A stretch of DNA of 64,000 bases from Candidatus Opimibacter skivensis. Lineage in GTDB: Bacteria > Bacteroidota > Bacteroidia > Chitinophagales > Saprospiraceae. Of the stretch, positions 57,101 to 64,000 are shown in pieces. The stretch covers positions 1,116,001 to 1,180,000 of the forward strand of contig JADKGY010000001.1 of NCBI GenBank assembly GCA_016722045.1, read 5' to 3'. Each line of letters begins with the position of its first letter. Within the stretch, counting starts at the first letter, position 1. A program made the position numbers and the translations under genes. Below the pieces are notes generated by a model that was not told the DNA's origin, ran no database searches, and saw nothing but the letters and a program-made list of their open reading frames with translations.

Positions 57101-57502
57101 GCTGATCCGGAAATGGTGGTAGGGCCAAAGGTTTTGATGATTGATCAGTACTCAGCTTCAGATGGTGATCTATTTCCTTATCGTTTCAGAAAGTATGGCC
57201 TTGGACAGATCATAGGAAGAAGATCATGGGGAGGAGTGGTAGGTATACGCGGATCACTTCCATTTATCGATGGTGGTTCACTTTCAAAACCTGAATTTGC
57301 AAGATATGATGCTGCGGGAGGAAATACCTGGCCCATAGAAGGTCATGGTGTTGATCCGGATATTGAAGTGATCAACTCACCTTCTGATGAATATATGGGT
57401 AAGGACAATCAGCTTGATAAGGCGATTGAGATCATCAAGGGAGAATTGGTACAGAGAAAAGATAATCCTGCGCCACCGCCGTATCCGAAAAAGAACAAAT
57501 AG
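54182..57502 (+). CDS. Exported Tricorn-like S41 peptidase
   Basis: A 1106-residue protease. Signal peptide MQKTLIFIALLFTASLAVAQ. Residues 25-640 hold PD40-type propeller repeats (SPDGQTLAFTGQYDGN, WSGDGKMVAFISDATGE, WSPDSKKLAWTD), i.e. two beta-propellers that gate substrate entry. The C1 domain starts near 705 (FNESWRQMRDFFYDSGMHGVDW), followed by a PDZ domain (about 790-890) and the catalytic C-terminal part: ALIIDDRGNGGGNVSP, MIDQYSASDGDLFPYRF with the nucleophilic serine, and GQIIGRRSWGGVVG. Tricorn proteases degrade oligopeptides; this one is periplasmic or surface-exposed. A K/T-rich linker (560-620) joins the halves. The ATG at 54077 is rejected because it precedes the signal peptide by 35 residues. 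Confidence 0.93.
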   Translation: MQKTLIFIALLFTASLAVAQQDARLMRFPTVSKDAIVFSYAGDLYSVPRSGGVARKMTTDIGNEIFARFSPDGQTLAFTGQYDGNTEVYKMPAQGGIPVRLTYSATLGRDDLGDRMGPNNIVMTWKNDNSGIVYRSRKTSFNSFKGQLYFANANGGPSTELPFSVGGFCSYSPDNSKLAMNWVFREFRTWKYYKGGMADDVWIYDFATSKFDNITNNPAQDIFPMWSGDKIYFCSDRDRTMNLFVYDTKTKQTNKLTNYTNYDIKFPSLGPDAIVYENGGYIYLFDLKTGTDKKVSITIADDAASGRNEMIDASKFIENGDYDLSPDGNRIAMTARGDVWTLPAKEGITRDISKSSSIHERAVTWSGDGKMVAFISDATGEDEVYIQKQDGSDSPVQLTQNADTYKYYLIWSPDSKKLAWTDKKLRLQYVDVSSKAVTLVDQAKAWEYEVVSWSPDSKWIAYTKADDDFRSKVFLYDTRTKKSTQVTDNWYEASGGVFSPDGKYLFFVSNRDFNPTYSQTEWNHSYGDMSRIYFVTLAKDTKSPLAPINDEVEIKADTFFMSDATKPASTKKDKTKKEKTTPALPKDDDKKKDSTAVTKIDLDGIMNRVIDLPIDPGNYYGISVSGDLVYYLANSSHDQQTKLKVFDLKEKEEKVIGAYDTYILSSNQKKMLLMKDRSFAVVDAPKDKTGMDKKVDLSNMKIVVDKKKEWEQIFNESWRQMRDFFYDSGMHGVDWPAIKLKYKALLPYVSHRTDLTYIIGEMIGELSVGHSYVGGGDAPKSERIPLGLLGAKLSRDSSGYFRIDEILKGENWESVTRSPLTEVGVNVNKGDYITAINGISTKTVNDIFELLVNTAGKTTELTVNSKPSNTGSRKTLVVPTADESGLYYLNWVRKNIDYVNAKTNGEVGYIHIPDMGTEGLNEFAKYFYAQLQKKALIIDDRGNGGGNVSPQIVERLRREAAFFNMPRNVAIPNADPEMVVGPKVLMIDQYSASDGDLFPYRFRKYGLGQIIGRRSWGGVVGIRGSLPFIDGGSLSKPEFARYDAAGGNTWPIEGHGVDPDIEVINSPSDEYMGKDNQLDKAIEIIKGELVQRKDNPAPPPYPKKNK

Positions 57503-57604
57503 CAATAGGCAATAAGCAAAATGGAGTAGGCTGACACTCGAACGTCTGAGGAAAATTAAATCTTAAAGAATCTTAATTTTTCTTAAAAAATCTGCGTCCT
57601 CTTT
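57503..57604. repeat. Short CAATAGG array and GACGCAGATC word
   Basis: AGCAATAGGCAATAAGC begins at the stop of the peptidase gene. 57559-57606 repeats the 48-base stretch seen at 36822-36867, ending in CTGCGTCCTCTTTT. Confidence 0.55.
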
Positions 57605-57643
57605 TAAAAAGGGTGTTCCGGGAATGGAGCACCCTTTTTTTTT
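57605..57643 (+). terminator. Intrinsic terminator after the Tricorn-like gene
   Basis: AAAAAGGGTGTTCC, loop GGGAAT, GGAGCACCC followed by nine T residues. One mismatch (T-G) in the stem. It lies about 105 bases past the peptidase stop. Confidence 0.92.
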
Positions 57644-57767
57644 GATCTGATGGTCGATTATTGACGACCCTCGATTTGTCATGAACAATTACGTCATTGA
57701 ATAGTTACCCTTCCTTACATTTGGTAATAAAGATTATTTTAATCCGCATTTAGAAATACTCCTTCCA

Positions 57768-58718
57768 ATGAAAGTCAATGAACTGATCCAGAAACGATTT
57801 AATAAACCGGAAAATAAAGGTGATGAATTTGGATTCACCAATCAGGCTAATACAAATACGAAAAGGATTATTAACAAGGATGGTTCTTTCAACCTGATCA
57901 GGGCAGGTGAAAAAAGATCTTTGTTTCATAACCTGGTGACTATGGGTTGGTGGAAGTTTTTTGCTATTGTATTCAGTTCGTATATTATCATCAATACCAT
58001 ATTTGCATTCATCTACATGATGGTTGATCCTGTGGGCATAGGAATGACACAAGATTATCAGGTAAAAAATCATTTCCTTGTCTCTTATTTTTTCAGCGCA
58101 CAGACGATGACTACAGTTGGTTATGGATCCCTGTATCCATTGACCGGACCGGTAAGTGTGGTCGCCTCTATTGAAGCGTTAATAGGTTTGATGAGTTTTG
58201 CGATTTTTACCGGACTCATGTATGGTCGTTTTTCAAAACCATCACATGGAATCCGCTTTTCAAAAAATATACTTTACACTCCTTATAAAGAAGGTTTTGC
58301 TTTAATGTTCAGGATTGCGAATGAACGCGATCACAATCTTACTGAACTTGAAACGCGTGTCCTGATGAATATCATCGTGGAGGAGAATGGAAGATCAAAT
58401 CGGAAATATCAAAATCTGACCATAGAGAATGCCAAAATAACCTACTTTCCGATGAACTGGACGCTCGTCCATTATATCGATGACTCAAGTCCATTGTATG
58501 GATGGACCGCTGAAGATTACATCGCGTCACAAATGGAATTGCTGGTGATGGTCAAAGGTTATAATGAAACTGCCGCCCAAAGTATTCATGCTAAAAGCTC
58601 TTATCATGGGAGTGAAATCACATGGAATGCAAAATTCAAGTTGCCCTATTATTTCAGAGAAGATGGAGTCACGGTTTTTGAACTTGATAAAATTGATGAC
58701 TTCGAAAAGCTGGCGTGA
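57768..58718 (+). CDS. Inward-rectifier potassium channel (Kir family)
   Basis: A 316-residue channel subunit. Slide helix and TM1 (WWKFFAIVFSSYIIINTIFA), pore helix plus selectivity filter TMTTVGYGSLYP (about residues 113-122), TM2 (ASIEALIGLMSFAIFTGLMY) with GRFSKPSHGIRFSKN just after the gate, and a cytosolic immunoglobulin-like domain to the end (ALMFRIANERDHNLTELETR, TWTLVHYIDDSSPLYGW-type). This is the KirBac layout. It sets potassium flux across the inner membrane; gating by lipids or pH is known for KirBac but cannot be read here. It stands alone behind a terminator. Confidence 0.95.
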   Translation: MKVNELIQKRFNKPENKGDEFGFTNQANTNTKRIINKDGSFNLIRAGEKRSLFHNLVTMGWWKFFAIVFSSYIIINTIFAFIYMMVDPVGIGMTQDYQVKNHFLVSYFFSAQTMTTVGYGSLYPLTGPVSVVASIEALIGLMSFAIFTGLMYGRFSKPSHGIRFSKNILYTPYKEGFALMFRIANERDHNLTELETRVLMNIIVEENGRSNRKYQNLTIENAKITYFPMNWTLVHYIDDSSPLYGWTAEDYIASQMELLVMVKGYNETAAQSIHAKSSYHGSEITWNAKFKLPYYFREDGVTVFELDKIDDFEKLA

Positions 58719-58783
58719 GAATGTGAGAATGTGAGAATGTGATAATGTGAGAGTGTGATAATGTGATAATGTGAGAGTGTGAG
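58716..58783. repeat. GAGAATGT/GATAATGT octamer array
   Basis: Octamers AGAATGTG, ATAATGTG and AGAGTGTG in alternation, beginning with the TGA stop of the Kir gene. Confidence 0.85.
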
Positions 58784-59181
58784 CAGTTGCAGTGTATTGC
58801 CCCTGCCTGCCACTACACCAAATGCTGCGACTTGACCACGTCTACTACCCCACCAAATGCTGCGGCTTGCCCCTGCCTACTACAACCCTTATGAAATGCC
58901 TTGTCACGGCCAATGATAATAATCAGCGGTCTTGCTAACCCTGCTCAATGTTATGGGATGCACTAAATTAATGTTTTGATTTCCAGTTCATTGTTCCTTT
59001 TCCTGGTCCTCTTGATAAAGACATATAGATTTCTTTTATACGAAAAATGTCTTCCTGAAGCAATAACCTTCAACAATCCAATATAAAAAGATAATAAACT
59101 CTTTTAATTTGAATACAGTTTTTATCTTTGGTCCTGAAATGATATTCTGTCTACCCTCTTTAACTCCCTCACAGCCATCAT
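58784..59181. other. Intergenic gap with two CACCAAATGCTGCG copies
   Basis: CACCAAATGCTGCGACTTG (58818-58836) and CACCAAATGCTGCGGCTTG (58851-58869) form a 33-base direct repeat with CCCCTGCCT nearby. TATCTTTG at 59123-59130 fits the Bacteroidota -7 consensus (TAnnTTTG) about 50 bases upstream of the Rrf2 gene, but no -33 TTTG is at the proper distance. No gene. Confidence 0.5.
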
Positions 59182-59613
59182 ATGTTCTCTAAGACATGCG
59201 AATACGGGATTAAAGCCATGATTTTTGTTGCCCAAAAATCAAAGGATGGCTCACGTGTCGGTATAAAGGAAATTGCAAAGGGAACGGATGCTCCAGAACA
59301 TTTTATAGCTAAAATCATGCAGGAACTGAGCCGTAAAAAGCTGGTGCATTCCATTAAAGGCCCAAATGGTGGTTTCTATTTCGATAAGTCCGATCTGAAA
59401 ACTTCCCTGGCCGATATTGTCAAGGCATTGGATGGAAATGCAATTTATACAGACTGCGCTCTCGGGCTGAAAACCTGTAATGCTAAAAAACCTTGTCCCG
59501 TTCATCACCAGTTTCAGGATATCAAGAAAAACCTGATCAAAATGATTGAGGAGAATACAATAGGTGATTTTAATGCCAAGCTGGATTCAGGTAAGTTTTT
59601 TTTGGTGAACTGA
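59182..59613 (+). CDS. Rrf2-family regulator with cysteine cluster
   Basis: A 143-residue winged-helix protein. FSKTCEYGIKAMIFVAQKS is the Rrf2 opening, GIKEIAKGTDAPEHFIAKIM and LVHSIKGPNGGF form the helix-turn-helix and wing, and three cysteines, C-x6-C-x5-C (DCALGLKTCNAKKPC), occupy the place of the iron-sulphur ligands in NsrR/IscR. So it is probably an Fe-S sensor of NO, oxygen or iron-sulphur status. It lies 51 bases upstream of ccoI on the same strand and likely controls the cbb3 oxidase genes that follow. Confidence 0.88.
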   Translation: MFSKTCEYGIKAMIFVAQKSKDGSRVGIKEIAKGTDAPEHFIAKIMQELSRKKLVHSIKGPNGGFYFDKSDLKTSLADIVKALDGNAIYTDCALGLKTCNAKKPCPVHHQFQDIKKNLIKMIEENTIGDFNAKLDSGKFFLVN

Positions 59614-59664
59614 TTTTTTTATGCCTTTATAAAAGACAAAAAGGTATTATTTTCTTTATTCGAT

Positions 59665-62063
59665 ATGAATTCTTTAAAAACAAATACAATTCTTCTATGT
59701 GAACATTGTGGCGATACATGCCAGAATCAACACATCACATTGAGGAACATGGTATTCTGTTGCGACGGATGTAAAAGCGTATACCAGATCCTGAATGACT
59801 ATAACCTCTGTGAATATTACGATCTCAACAACCATCCGGGATTAAAGCAAACAAATCATATCCGGAAAGAAAAATTTGCATTTCTGGACAATCCTGAAAT
59901 AGCAAATAAATTAATTCAGTTTACCGATGGCAGCAGAACGCATGTTACCTTTTACCTGCCTCAAATTCATTGCAGCAGCTGTCTTTGGCTCCTGGAGCAC
60001 ATACACAGGATCAATCCCGGGATCACGTCATCAAGAGTCAACTTTACAAACAAAGAAGTATTCATCATTTTCGATCCCCTTGTTATTTCGATGCGGGGAG
60101 TCGTAGAACTATTGACACATATCGGTTACGAACCACATCTCAGCATGGAAGATGTGTCCAGGCATCAGTTGCGCCACATCGACAGGACCCGCTGGTATAA
60201 AATTGGGTTGGCAGGATTTTGTTTTGCCAATATCATGATGATGAGCTTCCCTGAATATTTTTCTGATGGAGCAACCCTCGAACCTCTCATCAAAAGGACA
60301 CTCACGATAATCATCGTGATTTTGTCACTACCGGTGATTACATACTGTGCAAGTGAATTTTTTATCAACGCCTGGAACGGACTTAAAAATAAATATCTCA
60401 ACATCGATGCCCCCATTGCATTAGCCATACTCATCACTTTTGGACGAAGCCTGTATGAAATCATCACAGCCACAGGTACCGGCTATCTTGATAGCATGAG
60501 TGGCATTGTTTTTTTTATGCTCATCGGCCGTTGGCTGCAGGACAAGACCTATCAGACCATTTCTTTTGACAGGGACTTCAGATCCTTTTTCCCGATCGCC
60601 GTAAATGTCTTAAAGGACAATAACATTAAAACTGTTCCTGTCGATCAGATTAAAATCAATGACATCATTATTATCCATCACCAGGAATTGATTCCGGTGG
60701 ACGCTATTCTTTCCAAGGGTCATGCAGAAGTGGATTATAGTTTTGTCACCGGTGAAAGTCTTCCTGTAAACGTCAACAAAGGTGAAATCATTTATGCAGG
60801 CGGAAAACAAACGGGCAGTATCATTGAACTCCTTGTTGTCAAAGAAGTCTCTCAATCCTATCTGACAAACTTGTGGAACAAAGAAAACACCAGCAAAACC
60901 ATATCGGCACAGCACTCCTTTATTGACGTCATGGGTAGGTACTTCACCTACATCATTTTGACTATCGGTGCGATAGCCGGCGGATATTGGTTATGGAAAG
61001 GAGAAACACACCTGATGTGGAATGCGCTGACTACTATCCTTATTGTCGCTTGTCCATGTGCGTTACTGTTATCTGCCAGTTTCACCAGGGGGAATATCCT
61101 ACGCATCCTGTCACTCAATAAATTCTATCTCAAAAATGCAAATGTCATTGAGTCTATGTCACATATCGGGACGATTGTCTTTGATAAGACCGGGACATTG
61201 ACAGAAAATCATAAAACAAATGTCAGCTATGCGGGTATGTTTCTCTCCCCTACATTAAAAACGAGGATTGCTTCAGTACTTAATCATTCAAATCATCCAT
61301 TGAGCAAAGTTGTACTTCTGTATCTGGACACACCTCCGACGAGCCATATAGAAAGCTTCAAAATAACAGAGCACCAGGGAATTGAAGCCTGGGTTGATGA
61401 ACATCATCTCAAGATCGGTTCACAGGAATTCGTAGGCGGACTCATGCCGCATAATGGGAAGAGCAATGTAGCTGTAAGTATAGATTCACAACCAATAGGT
61501 GTATTCCATATCACGAATACATACAGACAGGGAGTGTTTGATTTATTTAAATCGCTGAAACGCAAGTATACCCTTTCCCTCATTTCAGGGGATAATAATA
61601 ATGAAGAGACGAGATTGAGGGAAAAAATGGGAAATGATTGTGTCCTTTTGTTCGAGCAGTCTCCTTATGACAAGCTTGACTACATCCGATATCTGCAGGA
61701 TACCAAAAAAGAAAAAGTCCTTATGATCGGAGACGGCCTCAATGATGCCGGTGCGTTAAAAGAAAGCCATATTGGCATAGCAGTGTGTGATGATGAAAAC
61801 AATTTCACACCTGCCGCAGATGGTATCATTCACGCGTCGAAAATATCATTAATGGACAATATCCTGGAGTATATCAAATCAGGGAAAAAAATTATTTTGT
61901 TAAGTTTCGCGATTTCGATAGCCTACAATATCATCGGGCTGTTCTTTGCTGTACAGGGCACGTTATCACCGATCATCGCAGCGATCCTGATGCCGTGTAG
62001 CTCGATTTCGATCATTTTGATCACGTTTGGATTGAGTCAATTGTTTGCGAAAAAATACAATTT

Positions 62064-62079
<16 letters not shown>
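59665..62079 (+). CDS. ccoI: Copper-translocating P-type ATPase for cbb3 oxidase assembly
   Basis: An 804-residue P1B-type ATPase. The N-terminus has a CEHCGDTCQN ... FCCDGCKSVY metal-binding zinc-ribbon-like part (residues 12-40), then a CSSCLWLLE HMA-type site near 103. Transport motifs: CPC in VACPCALLLS (about 462), phosphorylation site DKTGTLTE (about 507), HP-loop residues in NHSNHPLSK, GDGLNDAGALK hinge (about 690). The HMA site plus the adjacent CcoS and CcoN genes indicate CcoI/FixI, which exports copper for the CuB centre of the cbb3 oxidase. Its last codons overlap an AGTGAAT array. Confidence 0.93.
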
Positions 62080-62245
<166 letters not shown>

Positions 62246-62252
62246 CCAAAAA

Positions 62253-62408
62253 ATGAGTGCAATAATCCTTCTTCTTCTTGTCAGCTTCGGTATAGCCGTG
62301 GTTTTTCTTGTTGGTTTTTTTTGGAGTGTGCGTGATGGACAGTTTGATGATGACTATGCACCACCGAGGAGAATCTTGTTTGAGGACAAGGAGGAAAAGG
62401 TAAGCTGA
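62253..62408 (+). CDS. ccoS: cbb3 oxidase assembly protein CcoS
   Basis: A 51-residue single-helix membrane protein, too short to be noticed by length. Sequence: MSAIILLLLVSFGIAVVFLV, then a WSVRDGQFDD segment and a positively and negatively charged cytosolic tail (PPRRILFEDKEEK). The helix followed by the W-x-R-x-G-QFDD motif is diagnostic of CcoS/FixS, which is required for haem/copper maturation of cbb3 oxidase. Located between ccoI and ccoN as in other bacteria. The stop runs directly into a CAATAAG array. Confidence 0.93.
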   Translation: MSAIILLLLVSFGIAVVFLVGFFWSVRDGQFDDDYAPPRRILFEDKEEKVS

Positions 62409-62440
62409 AAGCAATAAGCAATAAGCAATAAGCAAATAGG
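62406..62440. repeat. AGCAATA heptamer array
   Basis: Four AGCAATA units beginning with the TGA stop of ccoS, the same word family as upstream of the TIR gene. Confidence 0.75.
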
Positions 62441-62483
62441 AAATTAAAAAATATAAATCAAAATAATCAACGGAATACAGAAA

Positions 62484-64000
62484 ATGGAATTAGAAAAATT
62501 TTACTACGATAACAAGCTCCCGAAGATGTTTGCGATAGCAACCATCACCTGGGGAACGGTAGGAATGCTATTGGGAGTCATAGCGGCTTTTCAGTTGGCT
62601 TTTCCGGCGCTTAATTTTAGTCAGTATCTGCCTAATCTTTCATTTGGAAGGCTGAGGCCGGTGCACACGAATGCGGTCATTTTTGCATTCGTCGGTAATG
62701 GAATTTTCACTGCAGTTTACTATTCTTTGCCTCGATTACTAAAGACATCGATGTGGAGTAAAAAGCTGGGACAGATTCATTTCTGGGGCTGGCAAACCAT
62801 CATTGTTCTGGCAGCAGTGACGCTTCTATCCGGTATTACGACTGGAAAAGAATATGCTGAACTTGAATGGCCTATCGATATCCTGATCACGTTGATCTGG
62901 GTCGTATTTGGGCTCAATATGTTTGGTACTATTCTGACGCGTCGGGAGAGACATCTTTATGTAGCGATATGGTTTTATATCGCGTCCTGGGTGACTGTCG
63001 CAATGTTGCATATCGTCAATTCGATGGAGCTCCCGGTATCCTTGTTTAAAAGTTATTCATGGTATGCAGGCGTACAGGATGCCTTAGTCCAATGGTGGTA
63101 TGGTCACAATGCAGTAGCATTTTTTCTGACTACACCTTACCTGGGATTGATGTACTACTTCCTTCCTAAAGCAGTCGATCGGCCCGTCTATTCGTACAGG
63201 CTGAGTATTATACATTTCTGGAGTCTTATTTTCATTTATATCTGGGCAGGTCCACATCATCTTCTGTATACAGCTTTGCCGGAATGGGCGCAATCACTGG
63301 GCACCGCATTTTCGATCATGTTGATTCTTCCCAGTTGGGGAGGCATGCTCAATGGCCTTTTCACATTGAGAGGTGCATGGGACAAAGTAAGAGAAGATCC
63401 CGTGTTGAAATTTTTTGTTGTGGCCGTGACAGCGTATGGTATGGCTACATTCGAAGGCCCGATGTTGTCGCTTAAAAATGTAAATGCAATATCACATTAT
63501 AGTGACTGGACGATTGCGCATGTGCATGTGGGTGCATTAGGCTGGAATGGCTTTCTCACATTTGGAATGATGTATTGGCTGATTCCGAAATTGTTCAATA
63601 CGAAACTTTATTCCAGGAAAATGGCCGGAACGCATTTCTGGATTGGAACATTGGGTATCATCATGTATGCCATTCCGATGTACTGGAGTGCATTCAGGAC
63701 GTATTTCATGATGAAAGCATTTACGCCTGAAGGGCAACTTCAATATCAGTTTATTGACGTCGTCCAAACTATTGTTCCATTCTATGTCCTCAGAGCGATA
63801 GGTGGAACAATATATCTGACAGGTGTAATCCTTATGATATACAATCTTTGGAAAACAGCGAAAGCAGGTTCGTTTGTTGCACAGGAAGCTGCTGAAGCTC
63901 CGGCATTGGAGAGGAAATATGCAGCACCAAAAGGTAGTTTCTGGCACAGCGTTATAGAGCGCAAACCAATCCTGTTACTGATATTGAGTTTGGTTTTAGT
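62484..64000 (+). CDS. ccoN: cbb3-type cytochrome oxidase subunit I, probable CcoNO fusion, partial
   Basis: The frame is open for 505 codons to the window end and starts MELEKFYYDNKLPKMF. It has multiple helices with haem/copper ligand motifs: RPVHTNAVIFAFVGNGIF (low-spin haem His), WWYGHNAVAFFLTTPYLG (CuB His), FIYIWAGPHHLLYTALPEW (CuB His-His), and DWTIAHVHVGALGWNGF (haem His-x-His). It is the catalytic oxygen-reducing subunit of a high-affinity oxidase. At about residue 480 a new stretch (WHSVIERKPILLLILSLVL) begins that resembles the start of CcoO, so the full gene probably encodes a CcoN-CcoO fusion as in many Bacteroidota; this continues beyond the window. Confidence 0.92.
   Translation, partial: MELEKFYYDNKLPKMFAIATITWGTVGMLLGVIAAFQLAFPALNFSQYLPNLSFGRLRPVHTNAVIFAFVGNGIFTAVYYSLPRLLKTSMWSKKLGQIHFWGWQTIIVLAAVTLLSGITTGKEYAELEWPIDILITLIWVVFGLNMFGTILTRRERHLYVAIWFYIASWVTVAMLHIVNSMELPVSLFKSYSWYAGVQDALVQWWYGHNAVAFFLTTPYLGLMYYFLPKAVDRPVYSYRLSIIHFWSLIFIYIWAGPHHLLYTALPEWAQSLGTAFSIMLILPSWGGMLNGLFTLRGAWDKVREDPVLKFFVVAVTAYGMATFEGPMLSLKNVNAISHYSDWTIAHVHVGALGWNGFLTFGMMYWLIPKLFNTKLYSRKMAGTHFWIGTLGIIMYAIPMYWSAFRTYFMMKAFTPEGQLQYQFIDVVQTIVPFYVLRAIGGTIYLTGVILMIYNLWKTAKAGSFVAQEAAEAPALERKYAAPKGSFWHSVIERKPILLLILSLVL

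Noticed and set aside
59123..59130. Bacteroidota -7 promoter box upstream of the Rrf2 gene
   Set aside because: TATCTTTG fits, but no TTTG lies about 19 bases upstream, so no promoter is claimed.

Overview
The window looks like chromosomal DNA from a member of the Bacteroidota, most likely a Saprospiraceae-like organism. This is an inference from gene content: a PorP/SprF-OmpA pair, proteins ending in type IX secretion (T9SS) sorting domains, carboxypeptidase-regulatory-like domains, a cbb3 oxidase cluster of the CcoNO type, an ECF sigma factor with a membrane regulator, and a PD40/Tricorn peptidase. No rRNA, phage or IS transposase is visible; one tRNA-Ser(UGA) is present.

Layout. 1-17.5 kb: mostly minus-strand membrane transport and surface genes (MFS fragment, two APC amino-acid permeases, PnuC, PiT phosphate carrier, DAACS symporter, OmpA-PD40/PorP pair, TPR lipoprotein), a MazEF-like pair and metF. 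17.6-26.1 kb: one giant T9SS-exported repeat protein. 26.5-27.9 kb: a toxin-like gene followed by an XRE protein with a SecB-like tail. 28.2-36.7 kb: a leucine-rich L-domain surface protein, a carboxypeptidase-regulatory-domain protein, Lon and ParE, all interrupted by single-base indels that look like sequencing or assembly errors. 36.9-40.5 kb: a secreted protein, a 124-bp tandem repeat, CvpA and an ECF sigma/anti-sigma operon. 40.8-46.9 kb: acylphosphatase, a DapB-fold dehydrogenase, tRNA-Ser, an S4 protein, a DUF5522-BtuF fusion, and an arsenic cluster (arsR, arsM, metallophosphatase) with two ArsR-type operators. 47.1-53.1 kb: a TIR-domain membrane protein, three paralogous outer-membrane barrels and a patatin-like phospholipase, which form the best candidate for an undescribed system. 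54-64 kb: Tricorn-like peptidase, Kir channel, and an Rrf2-ccoI-ccoS-ccoN(O) respiratory cluster running off the end.

The intergenic DNA is rich in repeats: heptamer/octamer arrays that begin at stop codons, composite palindromes present twice, a perfect 42-bp palindrome with a second near-identical copy, an array of five ATGTTTT...AAAACAT dyads spaced exactly 21 bp, and several dispersed 30-50 bp words. All function assignments rest on motif recognition by eye; no database search was run.
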